Shown: piece by piece, positions 43,969-52,228 of the stretch
How positions within the stretch are numbered: the stretch's first letter is position 1
Layout of the letters: each line of letters opens with the position of its first letter
NCBI RefSeq assembly: GCF_036227405.1
Contig: NZ_CP109473.1
Coordinates: forward strand, 2,542,001 to 2,606,000
DNA from: Streptomyces sp. NBC_01460
GTDB lineage: Bacteria > Actinomycetota > Actinomycetes > Streptomycetales > Streptomycetaceae
Length of the DNA: 64,000 nucleotides
Reading direction: 5' to 3'
Translations under genes and position numbers: made by a program
The notes under the pieces: generated by a model
What the model saw: only the letters and a program-made list of their open reading frames with translations
What the model was told of the DNA's origin: nothing
Database searches by the model: none

Positions 43969-44376
43969 CGCGCGCGGGGGCGGAAGCGGTGTGCTGCGGG
44001 TGAAGAGAATGTGCCGCCGCCGATCTTCAAGAGGCGGCAGGTCACGGCCCTGTCCCAGCCGACGCGGGCCCAGGAGGTCCACGCCGGACGGCGCGGGAAC
44101 CGGTGGATCCCACGAGCAGCGGCGGGCGGCGATGCCCCCTTCCCGGGGCGTCCGGGCCCCATTTCCCGGGCCCGACGGGCCGTACGGGTCCGAGGCGTTC
44201 CGCCTCGGACCGGTGGCCCGCTCCCTGTCGCGGCGCCCTCACACCCCCACACTCGCGTGTAACAGGCATGTATGAGGGAACGGTCGAGCGGAACGTCCCC
44301 CGGGCGAATGCGGGTCTTGGTGATCAGTAACGCTCGCCACGGCGGGCAGACCGCACCGACCGCGAAGGAACACACC
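43969..44376. other. GC-rich gap with hairpins before a lipoprotein gene
   Basis: No credible gene was found in this 408-bp stretch. A clear 11-bp hairpin lies at 44187-44211. The lipoprotein promoter must lie near its 3' end. Confidence 0.5.
44187..44211. terminator. Hairpin in the 43969-44376 gap
   Basis: GGTCCGAGGCG (44187-44197) pairs with CGCCTCGGACC (44201-44211) around a 3-nt loop. Confidence 0.55.
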
Positions 44377-45021
44377 ATGCGCGCCAAGAAGCTCACCCTG
44401 ACCGCCCTGGCCCTCGCCGCGGGTCTCTCACTCACCGCGTGCCAGGGCAACGAGGACTCCGCAGCGGGCACGAGCGACTCCGGGGCCGCTTCGTCGTCGG
44501 CGTCGTCATCGTCGGACTCGACCGCGACCTCCGGCGACGGCGGCACGTCCGACGAGACCCCCACGGCGGCCGGCGGCGACTCCACCGCCTCGGAGTCCGC
44601 CCAGGGCAGCGGCAACGGGCGGATCACCACCGGCGCCTGCAAGACGTCGAACCTCGCCTTCGACACCGCTCACGGGATGGGAGAGGGAACCCTTCTGGTC
44701 AGCCTCAGGAACACCGGCGACGCCTGCACCCTCAAGGGCTTCCCCGGGGTCGACCTGAGGTCCCAGGACGCCTCCGGCCCGCTGAGCGCCAAGCGCAGCG
44801 GGCTCGACGCCCCGGTCGTCGATCTCGGCAACGGCGAGACCACCCGGTTCACCCTGCACTACCCGGCGGCCGAGGGCACGGGCGCGTACGTCAGCGCCAT
44901 CGAGGTCACCCCGCCCAACGAGACCCACTCCAAGGCCCTGTCGGTCTCCCTCCGCCTCCAGATCTCCGACGGCGCCGACCAGGAGGTCGTGGTCGACCCC
45001 GTCGGCACCGGCAAGCAGTAA
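44377..45021 (+). CDS. DUF4232 lipoprotein
   Basis: A 214-residue secreted lipoprotein. The signal peptide ends at the lipobox SLTAC (C22 by my count). A low-complexity Ser/Asp/Gly linker (GAASSSASSSSDSTATSGDGG) of about 55 residues follows, then the DUF4232 domain: GACKTSNLAFDTAHGMGEGTLLVSLRNTGDACTLKGFPGVDL and VEVTPPNET. DUF4232 is an extracellular beta-sandwich domain with two conserved cysteines. GAAGGAA precedes the ATG. Its ligand is unknown. Confidence 0.9.
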   Translation: MRAKKLTLTALALAAGLSLTACQGNEDSAAGTSDSGAASSSASSSSDSTATSGDGGTSDETPTAAGGDSTASESAQGSGNGRITTGACKTSNLAFDTAHGMGEGTLLVSLRNTGDACTLKGFPGVDLRSQDASGPLSAKRSGLDAPVVDLGNGETTRFTLHYPAAEGTGAYVSAIEVTPPNETHSKALSVSLRLQISDGADQEVVVDPVGTGKQ

Positions 45022-45122
45022 CCGCACCCTCGCGCCGCCGAGCGCCCCGGACAACCCGGCGGGAACAGAACGCGTCTTCACGAGCGAAGCAGGCCACGGG
45101 TTCGGAGACGAGGGGGCAGACC

Positions 45123-45269
45123 ATGGAAGAGATCGCGGGCTCCGCGGTTGCGCGGGTCATCAAGGGCGTCGGCTGGATCGCGTTCCATGTGGCCGACGCG
45201 GTGGGCGACCTGCTCGCCACCCGCACTCCGCGGAACAAGCGGAGCAAGCGCTCCGGCAGGGGCGCATGA
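45123..45269 (+). CDS. Small 48-residue hypothetical protein
   Basis: A 48-residue reading frame, MEEIAGSAVARVIKGVGWIA..., with GACGAGGGGGC upstream of the ATG. It has one amphipathic or membrane-prone helix (VARVIKGVGWIAFHVADAVG) and a strongly basic end (RTPRNKRSKRSGRGA). The codon pattern is consistent with a real gene. It starts 102 bp downstream of the DUF4232 gene, so it may be its partner. Function unknown. Confidence 0.6.
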   Translation: MEEIAGSAVARVIKGVGWIAFHVADAVGDLLATRTPRNKRSKRSGRGA

Positions 45270-45290
45270 CCCTGCCCTCGTGCCCCCGGC

Positions 45291-45965
45291 CTACACGAAG
45301 GTCAGGCGGGCACAACGGCGGCTCGCACGGGCCGAGGACGCCACGACGGCGTGCGAGGCCGCCGAGAGGGCACCGGCCAGGGCGAGCAGCGGCCAGTCCG
45401 CGGTGAGCGCCGCCGCCACGGCGAGCGCGGGCGTCGCGACCGCCATGGCGACGCTGGTCGTGGTGCCTGCCCAGGCGACCACCGAGGGAAGCCGGTGCGG
45501 CACGGGCAGCCGTCGGGCGAGTACGCCGGTGGCGGCCAGCGCGACCGCGGCGAGCAGCGCGGCGACGATCGCGGCGCCGGCCAGGCACACCGCCACCGAC
45601 TGGGCCGTACGCGGAAGTTGCCAGGTGGCGCCCTGGAGACCGGACGTCCGGGCCAGGTACCAGCAGGCGATCAGGAACGGCGCGGTGAGGGTGACCACCC
45701 TGGCCGTGTGCCGGGCCTGGGCGATGGTCAGTTCGCGCTGGCAGGCCGGCGCGATCTCCTCGACGGTGCCGAACTCCCGCACCGCGGTGAGGGCGGCCTG
45801 CCCGTAGGGCATTCCCGCGCCGACATGGGCCTCGGCCGTGTCCGCCAGGCCGTCGCGCAACTCCTCGATCATGCGGGCCTTGGCCCCGCCGGGCCCGTGC
45901 AGTACGGCCGTCAGGGCGGCCTCGTAGTCCGCGACGGGATCGGCCTGCCCGCCCGCGCCGGTCAC
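45291..45965 (-). CDS. Permease-prefix-domain membrane protein
   Basis: A 224-residue protein. The N-terminal stretch DYEAALTAVLHGPGGAKARMIEELRDGLADTAEAHVGAGMPYGQAALTAVREFGTVEEIAPACQREL is a permease prefix domain 1, usually paired with PadR regulators. Four or five helices follow (about 78-98, 111-140, 153-175, 180-205). The start is a GTG overlapping the stop of the PadR gene (GTGA). Such pairs form PadR-controlled envelope or transporter modules. Confidence 0.88.
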   Translation of the reverse strand: MTGAGGQADPVADYEAALTAVLHGPGGAKARMIEELRDGLADTAEAHVGAGMPYGQAALTAVREFGTVEEIAPACQRELTIAQARHTARVVTLTAPFLIACWYLARTSGLQGATWQLPRTAQSVAVCLAGAAIVAALLAAVALAATGVLARRLPVPHRLPSVVAWAGTTTSVAMAVATPALAVAAALTADWPLLALAGALSAASHAVVASSARASRRCARLTFV

Positions 45966-46303
45966 GTGGTCAGCCCGGGCGGGGTGGAGGGGTTGAGGAC
46001 GGAGCCGATCGCCGTGGTGAATTCGTCCCACGCCGTCCGCTCCCCCGCGAGGGTGCGCCGCCCCTCCTCGGTGAGCTCGTAGCAGCGCCGGCGCCGTTCA
46101 CCGGCGGACTCCCAGCTGCTGCTCAGCAGCCCGACCCGCTCCAGGCGGTTCAGGGCCGGATAGATCGTGCCCGTACGCAGCTCCAGCACGCCGCCGCTGC
46201 GGCGCTGCACGGCGGCGATGATCGCGTACCCGTGCAGCGGGCCCGGCTCCAGCACGGCCAGCAGCAGTCCGTCGAGGTGCCCTCGCACCGCATCCGCCTT
46301 CAT
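45962..46303 (-). CDS. PadR family transcriptional regulator
   Basis: A 113-residue PadR with a single winged helix: DGLLLAVLEPGPLHGYAIIAAVQRRSGGVLELRTGTIYPALNRLERVGLLSSSWES and RRRCYELTEEGRRTL (about 10-81). It starts at 46303 in front of a palindromic operator and ends in a 4-bp overlap with the permease-prefix gene. It should repress itself and that gene, and probably the divergent DUF2269 gene. Confidence 0.93.
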   Translation of the reverse strand: MKADAVRGHLDGLLLAVLEPGPLHGYAIIAAVQRRSGGVLELRTGTIYPALNRLERVGLLSSSWESAGERRRRCYELTEEGRRTLAGERTAWDEFTTAIGSVLNPSTPPGLTT

Positions 46304-46305
46304 GA

Positions 46306-46356
46306 GTAGGCAGCCTACCCAAAGAAGCTGTAGGCAGTGTATGTATTGGCAGCCAA
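46306..46356. promoter_or_regulatory. Two palindromes in the PadR/DUF2269 divergent region
   Basis: GTAGGC-A-GCCTAC (46306-46318) and TTGGC-A-GCCAA (46346-46356) are perfect palindromes around a central A, 39 bp apart centre to centre. A partial match, GTAGGCAGTG, lies between them at 46330-46339. The first abuts the PadR start codon. They are good candidates for PadR operators. Confidence 0.7.
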
Positions 46357-46397
46357 CATATGTGCGTGTTCCGTGTTCCGAGCAGGAGGCACCCGCA

Positions 46398-46871
46398 GTG
46401 ACCAAGCTGCTGCTATCCATCCATGTCCTCGCGGCGATCGTGGCCGTCGGGTCGATCACCGTCGCCGCCTCGATGTTCCCGCGCTACGCGCTGCGGGCAC
46501 GGGCCGGCACGGAGGGGGACGGCCGGTCCGCCGGGGTCGCCGCGCTCCTGCACCGCGTCTGCTACGGCTACGCGCTCGGGGGCATCGTCGTGCCCGTGTT
46601 CGGGATCGCGACCGGCGCGGCGCTGGGCGTGCTCACCGACGCCTGGCTGATCGTCTCGCTCGTGCTGACCATGATCGCCGCTGCGATCCTCGGCTTCGCC
46701 ATCCTCCCCGGGCAGCGGCGGCTGCTCGCGGAAGGAGGGGAAGCGCCCACCGAGGAGGAGGCGCGCCCCACGGCGAGCCGGCTGACGATGCTCACCGGCG
46801 TCTTCAACCTCATATGGGCCGCGGTCGTCGTCCTGATGATCGTCCGCCCCGGCTCCACGACGGGGGCCTGA
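46398..46871 (+). CDS. DUF2269-like membrane protein
   Basis: A 157-residue protein with four transmembrane helices (about 3-26, 57-80, 85-107, 130-151). LLLSIHVLAAIVAVGSITVAASMFPRYALRA is the opening of the DUF2269 (YidH-like) group. GGAGGCACC precedes the GTG at 46398. It is divergent from padR across a palindromic region. Membrane location is secure, role unknown. Confidence 0.82.
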   Translation: MTKLLLSIHVLAAIVAVGSITVAASMFPRYALRARAGTEGDGRSAGVAALLHRVCYGYALGGIVVPVFGIATGAALGVLTDAWLIVSLVLTMIAAAILGFAILPGQRRLLAEGGEAPTEEEARPTASRLTMLTGVFNLIWAAVVVLMIVRPGSTTGA

Positions 46872-46878
46872 GCGGGGG

Positions 46879-47721
46879 TCACGGCCCGACGAGAACCTTG
46901 CTGAGCAGCGGCAGGTGGTCGGAGGCGGCCGGGTCGGACCCCACGACGCGGGTGACGAGCGGGGTCGCCCCGCCCGTCGTGTAGACGACGTCGATCCGCG
47001 CGGTGGGGGCCTCGGAGGGGTGGGTCGCGCCGTCGCCGCGCGGATGCGGCGACCTGGCCCACGCGTCGGTGTACGCCTTCTGCAGCGGCTGCGACTCCGG
47101 CGCGCCCGGCAGGGCGTTGAAGTCGCCGACCAGGATGCCGGGCTTCCTCGCCCCGATCAGGTCCACGACCTGAGCGGTCTGCCGGAGGCGGTCGGTCTGC
47201 GAACCGGCGGAGAGGTGGGTGTCGTAGAACTCCACCTTCCTGCCGTGGACGTCGATCGTGGCGTGCAGCAGGCCGCGCTGCTCCTGCCCCGGCGACGCGA
47301 ACAGCCAGGTGTTGTCCGACGCGGTGATCGGGTAGCGGGAGAGGATCGCGGTGCCGTACTGCACGCGGTGCTCGCCCCCGGCCGGCGGGGCGTTGTCGAT
47401 GTTCGCGCCGAACACCACGTGGTAGCCGAGCGCTTCGGCCAGCTCGGCGGACTGGTCGGCCCACTCGCTGCGTGCCGAGTAGTGGTTGTCGACCTCCTGG
47501 AGGCCCACGACGTCGGCGCCGCTCCCGCGGACCACGCGGGCGATCCGCTCGACGTCCAGCACGCCGTCGGTTCCCTGGGCGTGGTGGATGTTGAAGGACA
47601 TCACGTCGAGCACACGGGCGCCGGGGCGGGACCCGCCGTCGGCGGCCGAGGCCGGTGCGGCGGAACCGGCCGTGGCGAACGCGACGGCAGCGGCGAGGAC
47701 GGGCAGGGTCCTGCGGAACAT
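46879..47721 (-). CDS. Secreted endonuclease/exonuclease/phosphatase family protein
   Basis: A 280-residue exported EEP-fold hydrolase. The signal peptide is residues 1-27 (VLAAAVAFATAGSAAPASA). Motifs: VMSFNIHHAQGTDGVLDVERIA (Asn and first metal region), VVGLQEVD with the metal-binding Glu, FYDTHLSAG, ILVGDFNALPGA and SDHLPLL (catalytic His). This resembles secreted sphingomyelinase/nuclease-like enzymes of Streptomyces; substrate unknown. It converges with the DUF2269 gene, 7 bp apart. Confidence 0.9.
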   Translation of the reverse strand: MFRRTLPVLAAAVAFATAGSAAPASAADGGSRPGARVLDVMSFNIHHAQGTDGVLDVERIARVVRGSGADVVGLQEVDNHYSARSEWADQSAELAEALGYHVVFGANIDNAPPAGGEHRVQYGTAILSRYPITASDNTWLFASPGQEQRGLLHATIDVHGRKVEFYDTHLSAGSQTDRLRQTAQVVDLIGARKPGILVGDFNALPGAPESQPLQKAYTDAWARSPHPRGDGATHPSEAPTARIDVVYTTGGATPLVTRVVGSDPAASDHLPLLSKVLVGP

Positions 47722-47838
47722 GAGGGCCTCCAGGCGCGGGATGGCGGGCGGCCCCGATCATGGCCGGGCCCACTGGCGCCCTCATGGCCGCGAGATGAAG
47801 ATCCGCCCCCTGCCGGATGCAGGGAAGAGGCCGCCCCC

Positions 47839-48507
47839 TCACACCGCGGCGAGCTCCCACACCAGCGCCTCGGCGTCCTCCAGTGCCTCGGCCTCCAGTC
47901 CGCGGGACTCCGTGATCCGCGCGGAGTCGCCCGCCGCCAGCTCCTCGCCGCCGATGGCCACCCGGCCCCGCACGACGTGGACGTAGACGCCCGCCGCGTC
48001 CGGCACGGCCGTGCGCTCCCCCGCGGACACCCGGCGCACATGGAGCATCGCGCCGGCCTCGGGGAGGGCGTACGGGGTGGAGTCGGCGATCCCGGCGACG
48101 TGCGTGTAGGAGGGCTCCCCGCCGGGCCGCAGAGGGGCCAGCCACATCTGAATGAACGTCAGCGGGCGCTCCGCGTCGTTGCGCTCGACATGCCGGACCC
48201 CGGCGGCCGAGCTGAGGTGCTGGACGTCACCGGCCCGTACGACGGTGGCGTGCGAGGCGGAGTCGCGGTGGGTCAGCTCGCCCTCCACCACCCAGGTGAC
48301 GATCTCGGTGTGGCTGTGCGGATGCTCGTCGAAGCCGGCGCCCGGGGCGAGACGCTCCTCGTTGCAGGCCAGGATCGGCCCGAAGCGGAGATTGTCCGGG
48401 TCGTAGAACCGCCCGAAGGAGAAGGCGTGCAGCGTCTCGATGCCCGCGGAATCACCCGTGGCCGGGTCTCCGCCGCGGAAGCGGTCCCCGGAGCGGCGTA
48501 CGTCCAT
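47839..48507 (-). CDS. Pirin-family cupin protein
   Basis: A 222-residue pirin. HPHSHTEIVTWVVEGELTHRDS (about 62-83) supplies the cupin metal ligands, and RVSAGERTAVPDAAGVYVHVVRGRVAIGGEELAAGDSARI the second, degenerate cupin. Bacterial pirins bind Fe and act as quercetin 2,3-dioxygenases or regulators; one pirin modulates pyruvate dehydrogenase in Serratia. It is divergent from fasR. The ATG at 48507 is preferred; a GTG three bases earlier is possible. Confidence 0.92.
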   Translation of the reverse strand: MDVRRSGDRFRGGDPATGDSAGIETLHAFSFGRFYDPDNLRFGPILACNEERLAPGAGFDEHPHSHTEIVTWVVEGELTHRDSASHATVVRAGDVQHLSSAAGVRHVERNDAERPLTFIQMWLAPLRPGGEPSYTHVAGIADSTPYALPEAGAMLHVRRVSAGERTAVPDAAGVYVHVVRGRVAIGGEELAAGDSARITESRGLEAEALEDAEALVWELAAV

Positions 48508-48582
48508 CACGGCACCACGGTATCCCCGTGGGGCGACCTTCCGCCCCGGCCCTCCGGACACCTGTCCCGATAAGGCAGTCTT

Positions 48583-49788
48583 GTGTGCGTGCCCCGACCC
48601 GATCCTGAGCAGCCCGCCACGCATGACGCCCATCTGCACGCCGCGACCCTGAAACGGCTGGAGCAGTCCTCCGGAAGGCTGGCCGCCAACGCCATCGCCC
48701 GCATGGACGAGACGCTGCCGTGGTACCGGGCGATGCCACCGGAGAACCGGTCCTGGATCGGCCTGGTCGCCCAGGCCGGTATCGCCGCGTTCACCGAGTG
48801 GTTCCGGCACCCGGAGACGCCGCAGGCGATCTCGACCGACGTGTTCGGCACGGCCCCGCGCGAGCTGACCAGGGCGATCACCCTGCGGCAGACCGTCGAG
48901 ATGGTGCGGACCACGATCGAGGTCATGGAGACCGCGATCGAGGAGGTCGCGGCGCCCGGCGACGAGTCGGTGCTCCGCGAGGCACTGCTCGTCTACGCGC
49001 GCGAGATCGCCTTCGCGACCGCCCAGGTGTACGCCCAGGCCGCCGAGGCCCGGGGCGCGTGGGACGCCCGGCTGGAGTCCCTCGTGGTGAACGCGGTGCT
49101 CTCCGGCGAGGCCGACGAGGGCGCCGTCTCCCGGGCCGCCGCCCTCGGCTGGAACTCCCCCGAGCACGTGTGCGTCGTCCTCGGCACGGCACCCGACGGG
49201 GACAGCGAGCTCACCGTGGAGGCGATCCGGCGGGCGGCGCGGCATGCCAAGCTCCAGGTCCTGACCGGAGTCCTCGGACACCGCCTGGTGGTGATCGCGG
49301 GCGGCAGCGACAACCCGTTGAACGTGGCGAAGTCGCTGATCGGCCCCTATGCGGCGGGTCCCGTCGTCGCCGGCCCCGTGGTGCCCGACCTGCTCGCGGC
49401 CACCCGCTCCGCACAGGCCGCGGCCGCCGGTCTCAAGGCCTGCTCGGCGTGGCAGGACGCTCCGAGGCCCGTCCTGTCGGACGATCTCCTTCCTGAGCGT
49501 GCGATGGCGGGGGACCCCGCCGCGCGCGATCAGTTGGTGGAGGAGATCTACAGACCGCTGGAAGAAGCGGGCTCGGCACTTCTGGAGACTCTGAGTGTGT
49601 ACCTGGAACAGGCGAGCAGTCTGGAGGGCGCGGCACGGATGCTGTTCGTGCACCCCAATACCGTGCGCTACCGGCTGCGACGTGTGACCGACGTCACCGG
49701 GTGGTCACCCTCCGACGTCCGGTCCGCGTTCACTCTGCGGATCGCCCTCATCCTGGGGCGCTTGGCCGACGGGGACACTCAGTCCTAG
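48583..49788 (+). CDS. fasR: FasR, PucR-type regulator of fatty-acid synthesis genes
   Basis: A 401-residue regulator with a GGDEF-like/CdaR middle region and a C-terminal PucR helix-turn-helix, LEGAARMLFVHPNTVRYRLRRVTDVTGWSPSDVRSAFTLRIAL (about 347-389). Its position immediately upstream of fabD-fabH-acpP-fabF matches FasR of S. coelicolor, an activator of that operon. GTG codons lie at 48583 and 48589; the first follows a TAAGGC box by 6 nt and may be leaderless. The gene is divergent from the pirin gene. Confidence 0.93.
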   Translation: MCVPRPDPEQPATHDAHLHAATLKRLEQSSGRLAANAIARMDETLPWYRAMPPENRSWIGLVAQAGIAAFTEWFRHPETPQAISTDVFGTAPRELTRAITLRQTVEMVRTTIEVMETAIEEVAAPGDESVLREALLVYAREIAFATAQVYAQAAEARGAWDARLESLVVNAVLSGEADEGAVSRAAALGWNSPEHVCVVLGTAPDGDSELTVEAIRRAARHAKLQVLTGVLGHRLVVIAGGSDNPLNVAKSLIGPYAAGPVVAGPVVPDLLAATRSAQAAAAGLKACSAWQDAPRPVLSDDLLPERAMAGDPAARDQLVEEIYRPLEEAGSALLETLSVYLEQASSLEGAARMLFVHPNTVRYRLRRVTDVTGWSPSDVRSAFTLRIALILGRLADGDTQS

Positions 49789-49792
49789 ACTT

Positions 49793-49809
49793 TTGTCGAA
49801 CTTCAACAA
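49793..49809 (+). promoter_or_regulatory. Candidate FasR operator before fabD
   Basis: TTGTCGAA-C-TTCAACAA is a 17-bp palindrome with one mismatched pair, just past the fasR stop and 69 bp before the fabD start. It is AT-rich in a GC-rich context. FasR is known to bind this intergenic region in S. coelicolor; that this palindrome is the site is inference. Confidence 0.6.
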
Positions 49810-49877
49810 TTCCCCTGACGGTTCTTCGTCCCTGTCCCCACGGGCGTCCGGGGCCGTCCACAAGAGAGAGTGTGAGG

Positions 49878-50792
49878 GTGCTCGTACTCGTCGCTCCCGG
49901 CCAAGGCGCTCAGACGCCCGGCTTCCTGACTCCCTGGCTCGAACTCCCCGGTGCCGCCGACCGCATCGCGGGATGGTCCGACGCCATCGGGCTCGACCTT
50001 GCCCACTACGGCACGAAGGCCGACGCGGACGAGATCCGCGACACGGCGGTGGCCCAGCCTCTGCTGGTCGCCGCGGGCCTGCTCTCCGCCGCCGCGCTGG
50101 ACGCCTCGCCCGGTGTCGTCGCCGGGCACAGCGTCGGTGAGATCACCGCCGCCGCGCTCGCCGGCGTCATCGACGACGAGGCCGCGCTCCGCTTCGTCCG
50201 CACCCGGGGGCTCGGCATGGCCGAGGCCGCCGCGGTGACCGAGACGGGCATGGCGGCGCTCCTCGGCGGGGACCCGGACGTCACGGTCCCGCACCTGGAG
50301 AAGCTGGGGCTCACCCCGGCCAACGTCAACGGCGGCGGGCAGATCGTCGCCGCCGGCACCGCGGCCCAGATCGCCGCGCTGGCCGAGGACAAGCCCGAGG
50401 GCGTGCGCCGCGTGGTGCCGCTCAAGGTCGCCGGCGCGTTCCACACGCACCACATGGCTCCGGCCGTGGACAAGCTGCGCGAGGCGGCCACCACCCTGAA
50501 GGTCGCCGACCCGAAGGTGACGTACGTGTCGAACGCCGACGGGAAGACGGTCACCGAGGGCGCCGAGGTCATCGCGCGCCTCGTCGGGCAGGTCGCCAAC
50601 CCCGTCCGCTGGGACCTGTGCATGGAGACCTTCGCCGCGCTCGGTGTGACGGCCCTCATCGAGGCCGCCCCCGGTGGCACCCTGGTCGGGCTCGCCAAGC
50701 GCGCGCTGCCCGGCGTGCAGACCCTCGCGCTCAAGACCCCCGACGACCTCGACGCGGCCCGCGCGCTCATCTCCGAGCACGCAGGCGCCTAA
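49878..50792 (+). CDS. fabD: Malonyl-CoA:ACP transacylase
   Basis: A 304-residue FabD starting at GTG (MLVLVAPGQGAQTPGFL when translated). The nucleophile is S85 in GHSVGE, and the catalytic His is H189 in GAFHTHHM. GQIVAAGT and AAPGGTLVGLAKRALPG are further conserved blocks. It loads malonyl groups on ACP for FAS-II and is shared with polyketide synthases in Streptomyces. A GTG six bases upstream is possible, but FabD orthologues start at MLVLVAPGQG. First gene of the fab operon. Confidence 0.97.
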   Translation: MLVLVAPGQGAQTPGFLTPWLELPGAADRIAGWSDAIGLDLAHYGTKADADEIRDTAVAQPLLVAAGLLSAAALDASPGVVAGHSVGEITAAALAGVIDDEAALRFVRTRGLGMAEAAAVTETGMAALLGGDPDVTVPHLEKLGLTPANVNGGGQIVAAGTAAQIAALAEDKPEGVRRVVPLKVAGAFHTHHMAPAVDKLREAATTLKVADPKVTYVSNADGKTVTEGAEVIARLVGQVANPVRWDLCMETFAALGVTALIEAAPGGTLVGLAKRALPGVQTLALKTPDDLDAARALISEHAGA

Positions 50793-50805
50793 GGAGCCCG
50801 AGAGC

Positions 50806-51837
50806 ATGTCGAAGATCAAGCCCAGCAAGGGCGCCCCGTACGCACGGATCATGGGTGTGGGCGGCTACCGCCCGACCCGTGTCGTGCCGAACGAGGTGAT
50901 CCTCGAGACGATCGACTCGTCCGACGAGTGGATCCGCTCCCGCTCCGGTATCGCCACCCGCCACTGGGCCTCCGACGAGGAGACCGTGTCGATGATGTCC
51001 GTGGAGGCCTCGGGCAAGGCGATCGCGGACGCCGGGATCACTCCCGCGCAGATCGGCGGAGTCATCGTCTCCACCGTCTCGCACTTCAAGCAGACCCCCG
51101 CCGTCGCGACCGACATCGCGCACAGGATCGGCGCGGGCAAGCCCGCCGCCTTCGACATCTCCGCCGGCTGCGCGGGCTTCGGCTACGGCCTCACGCTCGC
51201 CAAGGGCATGATCGTCGAGGGCTCCGCCGAGTACGTGCTCGTCATCGGCGTCGAGCGCCTCAGCGACCTCACCGACCTGGAGGACCGCGCGACGGCCTTC
51301 CTCTTCGGTGACGGTGCGGGCGCGGTCGTCGTCGGCCCGTCCCAGGAGCCGGCCATCGGCCCCACGGTCTGGGGCTCCGAGGGCGACAAGTCCGAGACGA
51401 TCAAGCAGACCGTCGCGTGGAACGACTTCCACATCGGCGACGTCTCGAACCTCCCGCTGAACGAGCGGGGCGAGGTCAAGTTCCCCGCCATCACGCAGGA
51501 GGGCCAGGCGGTCTTCCGCTGGGCCGTCTTCGAGATGGCGAAGGTCGCCCAGCAGGCGCTGGAGGCCGCCGGGATCTCCTCGGAAGACCTGGATGTCTTC
51601 ATTCCGCACCAGGCCAACATGCGGATCATCGACTCGATGGTGAAGACGCTCAAGCTGCCGGAGCACGTCACGGTCGCCCGTGACGTGGAAACCACCGGCA
51701 ACACGTCGGCCGCCTCGATTCCGCTCGCTATGGAGCGGCTTCTGGCGACCGGTCAGGCCAAGAGCGGCGACACGGCGCTCATCATCGGCTTCGGGGCGGG
51801 TCTCGTCTACGCCGCGTCGGTCGTTACCCTCCCCTAG
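50806..51837 (+). CDS. fabH: 3-oxoacyl-ACP synthase III
   Basis: A 343-residue KAS III. Catalytic triad: C122 (ISAGCAGFGYG), H268 (FIPHQANMRI), N299 (TTGNTSAAS). AAGGAG precedes the ATG, 13 bp after the fabD stop. It condenses acyl-CoA starters, including branched ones in Streptomyces, with malonyl-ACP, thereby setting the iso/anteiso fatty-acid pattern. Confidence 0.97.
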   Translation: MSKIKPSKGAPYARIMGVGGYRPTRVVPNEVILETIDSSDEWIRSRSGIATRHWASDEETVSMMSVEASGKAIADAGITPAQIGGVIVSTVSHFKQTPAVATDIAHRIGAGKPAAFDISAGCAGFGYGLTLAKGMIVEGSAEYVLVIGVERLSDLTDLEDRATAFLFGDGAGAVVVGPSQEPAIGPTVWGSEGDKSETIKQTVAWNDFHIGDVSNLPLNERGEVKFPAITQEGQAVFRWAVFEMAKVAQQALEAAGISSEDLDVFIPHQANMRIIDSMVKTLKLPEHVTVARDVETTGNTSAASIPLAMERLLATGQAKSGDTALIIGFGAGLVYAASVVTLP

Positions 51838-51843
51838 GCACAC

Positions 51844-51859
51844 CGGACCTTTCGGTCCG
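51844..51859 (+). terminator. Short hairpin between fabH and acpP
   Basis: CGGACC-TTTC-GGTCCG, a 6-bp stem. It is probably an mRNA processing or attenuation element rather than a full terminator. Confidence 0.45.
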
Positions 51860-51900
51860 CTCGCCCGAACCCTGCAGAAACACATCGAAGGAGCGCCAAC

Positions 51901-52149
51901 ATGGCCGCCACTCAGGAAGAGATCGTCACCGGTCTCGCCGAGATCGTCAACGAGATCGCCGGTATCCCGGTCGAGGACGTCCAGCTGGACAAGTCCTTCA
52001 CCGACGACCTGGACGTCGACTCGCTGTCCATGGTCGAGGTCGTCGTCGCCGCCGAAGAGCGCTTCGACGTCAAGATCCCCGACGAGGACGTCAAGAACCT
52101 CAAGACGGTCGGCGACGCCGCCGACTACATCCTGAAGCACCAGGGCTGA
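51901..52149 (+). CDS. acpP: Acyl carrier protein
   Basis: An 82-residue ACP. DSLSMVE with S41 is the phosphopantetheine attachment site; FTDDLDVDSL and ERFDVKIPDED are typical. It carries growing acyl chains in FAS-II. AAGGAGCG precedes the ATG. It is flanked by short hairpins on both sides, which may set its higher transcript level. Confidence 0.97.
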   Translation: MAATQEEIVTGLAEIVNEIAGIPVEDVQLDKSFTDDLDVDSLSMVEVVVAAEERFDVKIPDEDVKNLKTVGDAADYILKHQG

Positions 52150-52169
52150 TCCCAGCCCGTCCCGTGTGT

Positions 52170-52187
52170 CGCCACCCGGCGGTGGCG
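52170..52187 (+). terminator. Short hairpin between acpP and fabF
   Basis: CGCCACC-CGGC-GGTGGCG, a 7-bp stem in the 79-bp gap. It may be a partial terminator or stabiliser of the acpP message. Confidence 0.45.
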
Positions 52188-52228
52188 CCGCTGATTCACG
52201 ACCCTCTACACGTGGAGAAGATTTTCCA

